From NCBI GenBank assembly GCA_019671005.1, contig CM033715.1, positions 6,076,001 through 6,140,000 on the forward strand: DNA of 64,000 nt, written 5' to 3'. Shown piece by piece: positions 46,070-54,812 of the stretch. The stretch's first letter is position 1. Each line of letters opens with the position of its first letter. Position numbers and translations under genes: made by a program. The notes beneath the pieces are model-generated. The model saw nothing but the letters and a program-made list of their open reading frames with translations. It was not told the DNA's origin and made no database searches. Source of the DNA: Hibiscus mutabilis (lineage: Eukaryota > Streptophyta > Magnoliopsida > Malvales > Malvaceae).

Positions 46070-46920
46070 TTCTCCCCCACCAAATCTGGCGATGCCCTCA
46101 TCGCTGTCTCAGTAAAGACTTCTCTTGGTTGGTCTTGGATCTTCCATGGTACCTTGGCTTGCTCCCAACTCAGAATCGGGCAACGATGTTCCCCCATAAG
46201 AACGGCTCCCCCCATAAGAAGCGCTCGACTCGGGCTGGGTTGTCTTCCCATCTGCATCGCTCGCCTTGGTTCCTTCCGCCGTGTAACTTCTCGCTCTGCA
46301 TCATTGCGCACATCTCGATGAAGTTTGAGATGCGCCTCCTTCGTGGCATTCACTCTAACCGGCATCAACCCTTCCCTCGTGAAGTTTGGTGCCTCGTTGC
46401 CCATTGGCAACTTTTCCCGCATTGACCATTCTTTACACTTGAAGTTCAATGCTTCCTCCACCTTGCCCAAAGGTGATTTTTCCACGGGCCTCATGTCGCT
46501 TAGTGGCTCGGGCAGTTCTTGCCCCACTAAAGTAGTCCCTCCAACAGTAGCCCCCAAAGTGATGTCTCCTTGTCTTGGAGCATCCTCGGCAAGCTGAATG
46601 GCAGTCAGCATCTTGGTTCCTTTACCCTTGTCTCGGTACGAGGGCATAACGCAACGTTGTTTGCGATCCAAAACACAGACGACGTCGGCACAAGGAACGA
46701 TAAGAGCATCTATACGGTCAAGGAAGCTTAGTCCCAAAACAAAATCAAAGTCATCTAAGTTGATTACCTTGATGTCTTCCTTGCCCTTCCATTCACCAAT
46801 CTGCAGCTCCACCTTCCGTGCCGTTCCAACAATTGGAACTTCTTTAGTATTCACAGTCTTGATCTTTCCAGTTGAACCCACAACTCTAAGACCAAGTTTG
46901 TCGGCGACCTTCTTCGACAT
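45907..46920 (-). CDS. Retropepsin-like domain and C-terminal tail of TR-GAG element
   Basis: A 337-codon minus-strand frame. It begins just after the catalytic DTG region with MSKKVADKLGLRV and continues VELQIGEWKGKEDIKVINLD, DFVLGLSFLDRIDALIVPCA, the pattern of an aspartic-protease (RVP_2-like) fold. The conserved DTGA site itself lies just upstream, but there (about 46936-46942) one base is missing relative to a readable frame, so active site and body are in different frames. The tail is basic and low-complexity and ends inside the 3' LTR. Confidence 0.7.
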   Translation of the reverse strand: MSKKVADKLGLRVVGSTGKIKTVNTKEVPIVGTARKVELQIGEWKGKEDIKVINLDDFDFVLGLSFLDRIDALIVPCADVVCVLDRKQRCVMPSYRDKGKGTKMLTAIQLAEDAPRQGDITLGATVGGTTLVGQELPEPLSDMRPVEKSPLGKVEEALNFKCKEWSMREKLPMGNEAPNFTREGLMPVRVNATKEAHLKLHRDVRNDAEREVTRRKEPRRAMQMGRQPSPSRALLMGGAVLMGEHRCPILSWEQAKVPWKIQDQPREVFTETAMRASPDLVGENVTARTFGSETDAQQATQEVLGLPRPSHLARHLENARKPASPQDLAKSMEDSGG

Positions 46921-47400
46921 GAATAGATCGGTTGCTCGGTGTCCACTAGAGCACTCCTCGATCGTCCCGCAATGTTGATGTCGACAAACATCAACCCTTT
47001 CTCGCTTGCTCTCGCCTTAGCGAACTTCGGTATCATCGAGCCAAGTCTCGCAGCCTCGCTCTGTTCGGGCTCGTCCACCCCCTGGATGGATGGCTTGACT
47101 CGATGTGGGCATGCTCGCAACTTGTGTGGCCCCTTACATTGGTAGCACTTTTAGTTGCTTCTCTACCCTCGGCTTGATTGCTTTGACACCGCAATCGCAC
47201 CAAGTCTTGTCACTTCTTCGTCCGACTCCTCGGACACATCGCTTTGACAAAGATTAAGGCGATCATTCTTGGGGCAATCTTTCATCATGTGCTTCCCTCC
47301 GCATGACACCAAAGACACAAGACCTTCCCCATTTTTGACTCCCACACCATAGCCCTTGCCTCGGGGCTTGAGAGTCTCCGCCATCTCGAACTTCGGCTAT
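46920..47400 (-). pseudogene. Zinc-knuckle segment of TR-GAG element
   Basis: The minus strand reads CGGKHMMKDCPKNDRLN, a knuckle lacking its first cysteine, at about 47290-47240. A second, CX2CX3HX4C, is around 47145-47100 (CYQCKGPHKLRAC, then PHRVKPS). The spacing matches the short element at 16319-18837. Frames differ between pieces. Confidence 0.65.
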
Positions 47401-47404
47401 GGAT

Positions 47405-48296
47405 TCAGCTGCGCCATAGCCTTGAGAGTTCCTCGACTCCCATCCTCTTGACTCCATTCTCGGCCCATCGCTTAAGCCCGTTCTTGAAGATAAAGAGGCT
47501 TTCAGCTTCAGCGATGTCCGTGATTTGGAGTTTGAGTTGATGAACCGTCGACATACTCCAGGATGGAACCTTCATGCTTGAGTTCGTGCAGCTTCTCCCG
47601 AGCCTCCTGTTGGGCGTTCTTTGGGTAGAATTGTTCCTTGAACTCAGCCTGAAACTCTTCCCAAGTCCCGATAGGAATATCCTTGCTCTTCTCCTCAGAG
47701 CATCTGCGTCGCCACCATAAAAAGTGCAACGTCGCTTAAATAAATGAAGCAATGTTTACCTTGTCCGCATCATCCTTGATGCCTGTAGTACGAAAGTATT
47801 GTTCCATGCTCCACACAAAGTTCTCCACGTCCTGGGCCGATCTAGCTCCGCTAAACTCCTTCGGCTTTGGCACGTCCAACTTTGGTCTGAATGTTGTCGT
47901 GCTTAACATATCAGTCACGACAGCCTTGTAAACTTGAAGCTCTCCCTTGAGCTCATTGATCTCCTCCATCATCTCCGCCTTCAAAGCCTTTAGCTCGGCT
48001 TCGAGTGCATCACTCCGTCTATCCGCACTGTCGGCACACTGGTCAAGGTCTCGCACGTTGTTCTTTAGATCCTGTACGTTACTTTCGAGCTCCTCTCCCG
48101 AAGAGTCCAGCTCGTCAAGACGTACTCTCACAACGTCAATCTCCTCTCGGACATCCTTCATGGATCCTTCGAGCTTTCCCAACCTTTCTTCCAGCGTAGG
48201 CACAGTGTTGCTCGGACTGTCTCGCTTTCCATCGTCAGCCTGGGTCTCTGCACCCTTTTGTGCTGCAACATTCCCTCCTTTCTTTGCCATCTCCAA
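47405..48296 (-). pseudogene. Gag of long TR-GAG element
   Basis: 47736-48296 on minus is a 186-codon frame with ATG, strongly charged and heptad-like (LEERLGKLEGSMKDVREEID through LKAEMMEEINELKGEL), so a coiled coil. It then reads FRPKLDVPKPKEFSGARSAQ, DVENFVWSMEQYFR, the usual start of a Ty3/gypsy-type gag domain. After a frameshift near 47736-47750, the next piece (47508-47729) reads TWEEFQAEFKEQFYPKNAQQ, the core retrotrans-gag motif. Confidence 0.78.
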
Positions 48297-48333
48297 TCAG
48301 TGTTTGCGCTCGAACACTCGCTCTGATACCAAC

Positions 48334-48955
48334 TGTCACGAGGCTAGACTTCTGAACCAACCCAACGTGCGGCCTTAGTCGATGTTCTTAGACAAACGAC
48401 TAAGTAAGCCTGAAATCCTTCTCCGGAAGATCGAATACTTCCAATGCTCACAAACACAAGATCGTTCCAAGAGGAACCGAACAAAAGAGAAAGGCAACAA
48501 GAATAAGAGAAAGAACGTTCAAGAACGCGAAGAACACTACAGAGTGTTTCTAGAGTAAATGCCAAGTGTATTACTCAAATGATGGATGAAAGAATGGATG
48601 AATTACAAGTGAGGAGGGAGCCTCTATTTATAGTTGAACTCCCCTACATCCAACGGCTCAGTTTAAATTACATCGACGGTCGAGATTGATCTTATCTTAT
48701 CTTATCTGATCAAATATCAAATTCAAATCTCTAATTATCACAAACATTATCTACACATTATATTCAAATAAATGGATAATGCTTTGACCAAATTACCCTC
48801 CTGAATCCTCCATGGATTTGGCTAAGTCTTGTGGGCTTGCGGGCTTTCTAGCATTCTCCAAGTGCCGGGCCAAGTGTGATGGTCTTGGCAAGCCTAGAAC
48901 CTTTTGGGTTGCTTGTTGCGCATCTGTCTCGGACCCAAATGTGCGGGCCGTGACA
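48334..48955 (-). repeat. 5' LTR of long TR-GAG element
   Basis: It is 622 bp, with about 1 percent difference from 45448-46069 by eye. Confidence 0.9.
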
Positions 48956-50540
48956 TTATATTTATAATTAATTTTTATGATTCCATCTAATATTTTTATT
49001 ATGATTTTATTTTGTCCGGTTTAGTCACTAAAAATTTTATTTAATTTAAAATTTACCCTTATTTGTTTTTATTTTATTATTAAATTCTATATTATTAATA
49101 AAATAATATTTTTGTTCACTTTAGTCCCTAAAATATTTATTTAATCTAAAATTAAACCCTATTTGTTTCTAATTTTTTATAAAGTTATCTAATATTTTTA
49201 CTATGATTTTATTTTTTTCAATTTAATCCCTAAAATTTTATTTAATTTGGAATTGACCTCTATTTTATAATTCAGTACATTGTCTTATAAAAACAAACTT
49301 TACATTTCAGTCACTAGTTTTATAATTGCAATTAAAGACTTGTTTTAGCTCGGATTAACCTGAAACTTGGTCTATATGTCAATGATGATATTTATTTCAT
49401 AAATAATATTTAATTCCACTTTTTAAAAACTGACCCTTGTATTTTATGAATGTTTTCAAAATGGGCCATAAACTACTTATATTTTTTCAATTAACACTCT
49501 ATTTCAAATTTGATTTCAACACCAATATACCATTAAGTATAATTGGAATTAATGAGTCTAAAATGGATCTGAAATTAAGTTTTTAACTTAAAATCCAACT
49601 TCTAAATTATTTAGATTTTAGTCCCTAAACCCCAATTCAGTTGAATTTGCTTCAATTTAAACTTTTTTTTGGCAAAACAGAGGTATACAATGTTTCTACT
49701 TCTATTAAACTTTTAATGAAGTTTTGATTTTTTTGGTTCAAATCTTGTAAAATTACCAAAATATCTTTTTGTTAAATTGTTTATTTTCTAAATTAGTTTT
49801 TAAATGTTTATTTTCTAAACTAGTTTTTAAATTAAGTTTCTCCTTTATGTTCATGTTGGTTGTTTACTTTCATGTAATCAAATAAGCTTGTTTTTTAATT
49901 TGTTTTAGGCCACAAATAGACCATTTGTAGTGTTCGATATTCGGGTTGGATTCGTTTGTACAATGTTTTAGGTGTTACATTGGCAATCAAACTCTCGGGA
50001 TTAGATTATAAATATTAGACCAAATTATAAAAATTAGAAATAAATATGGGTTAATTTCAGATCAAATAAAAATTTTATGGACTAAACTGGACAAAAATAA
50101 ACCATATTAAAAATATTGGACTCAAATATTAAAAATAGAAATACATATAGGTCAATTTTGAATTAAAGAAAAAATTAGGGATTAAATTAAACAAAAATAA
50201 AACTATATTAAAAATGTTAGATTAAATTATAAAAATTAAAAATAAATATGAGTCAATTTTAGATTAAATAAAAAATTTAGGGAGTAAATTAAATAAAAAT
50301 AATCAAATTTAAAATATTGTACTAAATTATAAAAATTAAAAATAAATTATAATTTTCAAAGCTTAATTTTTCTCCTCTCACTTTTCTATTGTACCAAGCA
50401 ATAGAGAGAAGAAAAAAAACTTATTTTCTTTCTAGTTTTTAATCCTCTAAACCAAGCACACCGATGGAAAAAAAAAATACTTTTCATCCTTTCATTTTTC
50501 CATCTATTCAATATTCTATCCTTCCAATTTTCTTTCCTAA
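48956..50540. repeat. Foldback-like region with degenerate tandem units
   Basis: 48960-49270 holds about three degenerate units of roughly 110 bp (TTTAGTCCCTAAAA, TTTAATCTAAAATT, CCTATTTG). 50030-50340 holds the same kind of unit inverted (AAATTAGGGATTAAATTAAA). A purine-rich arm at 45180-45400 (GCTTGGTAGAGAGGAAAAGT) is inverted at 50370-50530 (CTTTTCTATTGTACCAAGC). The TR-GAG element 45448-48955 therefore appears nested in an older foldback. Confidence 0.55.
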
Positions 50541-52074
50541 ACCTTGTATAACATCCCATTGAAGGTTGAACCCAACACACCATTATAGATTGTTTCAGTA
50601 CACTATTTTTGTCTAAGAATGTCTAAGCAACCCATTCGACTAATAACCGAATCGAACTTCTATTCGTGTTTGATTCGAATATACTCATTGTGGAGTAGTG
50701 CTATTTGCATCAGATTCAGGCTGTGTCATAATATTGAAGGTAACATGTCGAAAGTTGTAAGCTAATTGAGTTGTTCTGTTACACCCGCGGTTGCATGCCG
50801 ATGTCTCTTGTTTACTACAAATCTAGCTTTTACAAAATTCCAGTGCTAAGATACGTCTTTTCCTTTGGATTATGAAAGCTACTCCCAAACACAACAAGAA
50901 GGAGAAAGATAACAGCCTTTGGATAATCTAGTTTTACGAGAATCTCCTTCAAAAAAAAAGTATGCAAAGTGTTGTCTATCGAATAATTAATCAAAACTAC
51001 ACCGTTCATCAAATGTCTTAAGACATGCATCGGTTCGAACCCCGCCAAATGCAAACATTGAAGACTTTTCTGGCTGTGTAAAACCTCTAATGATTCTCCA
51101 TGGAGTTCGGAAGATAAAATTGAACCTAAAATAAATGAGTTTGAATCAAAGCTTATTTTCTAGCACAATGGCGCCACTTCAGTGCCAAATAATTAGGTAA
51201 AACATCTATTTTAGGTTTGGTTATAAAGACATAAATAATCTTAATATGACCAAACAGGTTTTGTCATGACTTGAGAGCGTATGTAAGAACCCATTTGATC
51301 ATATAATGCTATTTTGAATGTGTTGGTACCCTACGTCCCACATTGGTAGTTAATAAAATTAATTATGGACCAACCCCTAATTTGTCATTTTCATAACAAC
51401 AGTTTGAACTTATTTTAAATCAGTGAGAGATGATCTGAATCATAAACTCCGCCACCAATACAAATCAATGAAAACATCATTTCAACGGCTACCTTTCATC
51501 CATCTAAACTTATCGGATCTCGAGTTTATACATCGGTTTTTAATCACGCTTACGAAGTCTAAAAATTCTTCCACCAGTATATTAGATAATAATCCTTACA
51601 TCTTAGGCAATGTGTCCGCCTTTATTATTTTATTTGACAATTGTTTTATACTTCTTAACCTAACCAAATTCAAATCAGCCATTGAAAGGTAAGCAAAGAC
51701 AACTTTTTCTTTACGTTCAAGTACATCTTTCTTAGTTACCTGTCTCTGTAACATGAAATAAGTTTGTTGGAAACAGGTTGTCGAGTATTCTCTAAATCTC
51801 TAACTTCACTTGCTCCATACGTACTCTTCAGGTTCAGGAGATTTTCTGTACTGCCTAATCTTTTCTTTATCCACATATCGCTCGGAATCAATCACTAGTT
51901 ATTAATGTTCTTCAAGCATTAACTTAAAATCTCATATTTTCGTGTGCTTTTTGTTATCTGTTTATGACACCAAGTCATTTCTTCGTATTCTTTGTCCAAT
52001 TGTTTGTTTCGTGTGATAAAAGCTGTCGATTCGATCATCGAACGGAGATAAATCGAGCTAAGGAGGAGAGAGAG
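50541..52074. other. Intergenic region upstream of the RLCK gene
   Basis: No supported gene. It contains the presumed promoter and 5' UTR of the kinase. A short purine-rich leader (GGAGGAGAGAGAGATG) runs into the start codon. Confidence 0.55.
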
Positions 52075-53563
52075 ATGCCTTTCGGTTTAGTCTCGGCATG
52101 GAACAAGCGCCGGAGAAGCAGGCCCCAGGATCATACTGATCCTTGTATGTTGTTCTGCTACATGTGGTATGATAACTAGTTCATTTTTTTGAAGTTTCAA
52201 TATGTTACATGCCTGCTTTTCAGGGATTTATAAACCGGCAGAGTACTGGCAAATCGAGGATCAAACACCGAGATCGGCAAAGAGACACCATGGATCTTCG
52301 GTTTTTACGCTCAAGGAGATGGAGGCAGCGACATGCTCTTTCAGTGATGAGAATCTGCTTGGGAAAGGAGGATTTGGCCGAGTGTACAAGGGCACCCTGC
52401 GAACAGGAGAGGTATACTTACGACTTTCGTAATGTTGTTTCGGTAAAGAGTCGCTATCGCAATTAGTACATTTGTTTTCTATATTCTGATCAGGTTGTTG
52501 CAATCAAGAAGATGGAGCTGCCACCGTTCAAAGAAGCCGAAGGAGAACGCGAGTTCCGTGTAGAAGTTGATATCTTGAGCAGACTTGACCATCCGAATCT
52601 GGTTTCGTTGATAGGTTATTGTGCAGACGGGAAGCACCGGTTTCTAGTCTATGAATACATGCAAAAAGGGAACCTGCAGGATCATTTAAACGGTTGATTT
52701 TCGACTAGAATCTGTTTCCGATTTGGTTCGTCACCTATTGAACATCTAACGAATATTGAACTGCTCAAATAGGTATTGGTGAAACAAAAATGGATTGGCC
52801 TTCAAGGCTCAAAGTGGCACTTGGTGCAGCCAGGGGACTTGCTTATCTCCATTCTAGTTCTGCTGTTGGAATCCCAATAGTTCACAGAGATTTCAAGTCC
52901 ACCAATGTTCTTCTAAATGCCAACTTCGAAGCAAAGGTAACCGAAACGGGATACGTTTATATGATGCCTTGCGATTAGAAAGCATTGGTAACGACGACTT
53001 GGTTTTGTATTCTTCACAGATATCGGATTTTGGACTTGCCAAACTGATGCCAGAGGGTCAAGAGACTTACGTGACGGCCAGAGTTCTCGGCACATTTGGA
53101 TATTTCGATCCCGAATATACATCGGTGTGCATATTCATGTCACAGAACACAACTTTTGCCTATCTTTCCTATACATGATTTTACTCATTTCATTTGTTTT
53201 CTTTGGTGACAGACCGGGAAACTAACTTTACAAAGCGATGTCTATGCATTCGGAGTGGTTCTTCTAGAGCTATTGACGGGACGCAGAGCCATCGACTTAA
53301 ACCAGGAGCCAAATGATCAAAACCTTGTACTCCAAGTTAGGCACATACTGAACGACCGGAAGAAGCTGTGCAAGGTGATCGATCCGGAGATGGCTAGAAA
53401 TTCATACACCATCGAATCTATAACTATGTTTGCAAACCTGGCATCACGCTGTGTCCGTGTCGAGAGCAGAGAGCGACCCTCGATGCCGGAATGCGTAAAG
53501 GAACTCCAATTGATTCTCTGTACAAATGCAAAAGGCCAGGGTTTAGGTTTCAGGATGGGTTGA
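52075..53563 (+). CDS. Receptor-like cytoplasmic kinase, PBL28-like (RLCK-VII type)
   Basis: Serine/threonine kinase without receptor domain, expected to work at the plasma-membrane side in receptor signalling. Exons 52075-52144, 52224-52411, 52494-52692, 52773-52936, 53020-53124, 53213-53563 join in frame to 358 residues with no lesion. MPFGLVSAWNKRRRSR opens the protein. Kinase landmarks in order: LGKGGFGRVYKG (P-loop), VVAIKKME (Lys), FLVYEYMQKGNLQDHLNG, IVHRDFKSTNVLL (HRD; catalytic loop), ISDFGLAKL (DFG), VLGTFGYFDPEY (activation/P+1 loop), SDVYAFGVVLLELLTGRRA. The N-terminus lacks a Gly at position 2, so classical myristoylation is not expected; basic residues may serve membrane contact. 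Exon 3 uses donor AACG|gttgat. Close to Arabidopsis PBL28-type kinases by memory; the exact substrate is unknown. Confidence 0.93.
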
Positions 53564-53888
53564 AAACTGTTTCATATCAACAATAAGGATGCTCTGAATC
53601 ATGAGGAAACACTATAACAATGAAGGGTTTGAATTATTGGAGAACTGTAAAACTTGAAGTGATACAAATTTCATCATATTTATGGTCCATTCCAGTGTTG
53701 TGATTGGATTTTGATTGACTTCAAATATTGTATGTACTCATTAGAATAATAATAATAAAAATAATAAATGTAAAAAGGGGTAATGCAATGCAAATTGCAA
53801 ACTATAAAGTTTGGCCCAACCCTTTTGGTCTTCAAATAAAAGAGGAAAAAGTTCAAAAAAAGGGATGAAATTTGCAAAATAATAAGAA

Positions 53889-54769
53889 GGCTTATATCAT
53901 ATTAGTAGTAAATGTATACAAACTTTTTTATTTTGGTACTTAAAATATTTTTTAGTCAAAATACGTACTTAAATTATATTTTTTGGTTAAATTAAGTATC
54001 TAAAGTATATTTTTTGGTCAAAATAGATACCTAAAGTATTTTTTGTCAGAGTAAGTATCTTAAGTATATTTTTTAGTCAAAATAAGTACCTAAAGTATAT
54101 TTTTCGTTAAAATAGGCACATAATGTATTTTTTAATTAGAGTAATTATTCTACACGCAAGTGTTTATGGAATTTTTTTACACAAGCGTCTTAGTTTTAAG
54201 GGTTAGAGACTTTATTTAGGGTTTAAAGTTTAAGGGTTTAAGCGTAGTAGTTTTGAATTTAGGGGTTGTTGATAGAATTTTGAGTTTAGGGTTAAAATTT
54301 AGGGTTTATAGGTTAAAACTTAAATCTCTACCCATATTAGCCTAAAACCTAAACTCTAACCCTAAATCCTAAATTCTAACTATAAACTCTAAATTCTAAA
54401 CCCCTAAACTTTAAACCCTAAACTATAAATACCTATACCAAAAATGTTTCTATTACCGATGTATAGGATAATAGTCCTTTTAATTAATGTCACATGACAA
54501 TTTTTAGGAATCTATACCAAAAATATGTATATTTTAAGTACCTATTTTGATCTAAAAAATATTATAAATACCTATTTTGACTAAAAAGTATACTTTAGAT
54601 ACTTACTTTGACGAAAAATACTTTAAGTACCTATTTTGACTAAAAATAATATTTTAAGTACCTAATTTAATCAAAAATATATATTTTAAATATTTGTTTT
54701 TGATTAAAAAATACTTTAAATACAAAAATGAAGAAGTTGGTATACAGGGAGATATTAATATGATAAGCC
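53889..54769. mobile_element. MULE-type foldback element with internal tandem units
   Basis: Ends GGCTTATATCATATTAGTA and inverse complement (TAATATGATAAGCC). The exact 9-bp target duplication taataagaa is at 53880-53888 and 54770-54778. Each arm is made of repeats of about 33 bp (AAGTACCTAAAGTATATTTTTTGGTCAAAATA-like, six or so copies, inverted on the right). The middle (54170-54430) has AGGGTTTA words on the left and CCCTAAA words on the right. No coding capacity. It ends 43 bp before the LSM12 start codon. Confidence 0.87.
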
Positions 54770-54812
54770 TAATAAGAAAGAGTGGAACAGTGAGCAGAGA
54801 TTGAATTAAGGG

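Larger units (their letters stand above)
45448..48955 (-). mobile_element. TR-GAG type LTR element with gag and protease but no RT or integrase
   Basis: Terminal repeats of 622 bp at 45448-46069 and 48334-48955 differ at about eight sites. The primer site read on minus beside 48334 begins GTTGGTATCAGAG, matching initiator tRNA-Met. A polypurine tract (ttctcccccacc on plus) lies next to 46069. The 2.26-kb interior encodes, on minus, a coiled-coil gag, a retrotrans-gag-like segment, zinc knuckles, and a retropepsin-like domain with a long tail that reads into the 3' LTR. RT, RNase H and integrase are absent, so it must depend on another element. It is related to 16319-18837. I see no clear target duplication. 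Confidence 0.9.

Noticed and set aside
45926..46978. Several plus-strand frames of 90-135 codons inside the long TR-GAG element
   Set aside because: They are antisense to the protease-like frame and have no protein-like pattern; high GC makes long shadows.
51020..51050. GGTTCGAACCC, a tRNA B-box-like word
   Set aside because: No A box at the right distance and no pairing acceptor stem on either strand.
52969..53178. 69-codon frame in the RLCK gene taken as its own protein
   Set aside because: It is exon 5 with flanking intron; the spliced kinase explains it.
53880..54778. CRISPR-like array of ~33-bp repeats
   Set aside because: Units are adjacent, degenerate and inverted between arms, with 9-bp duplications outside. 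It is a eukaryotic foldback transposon.
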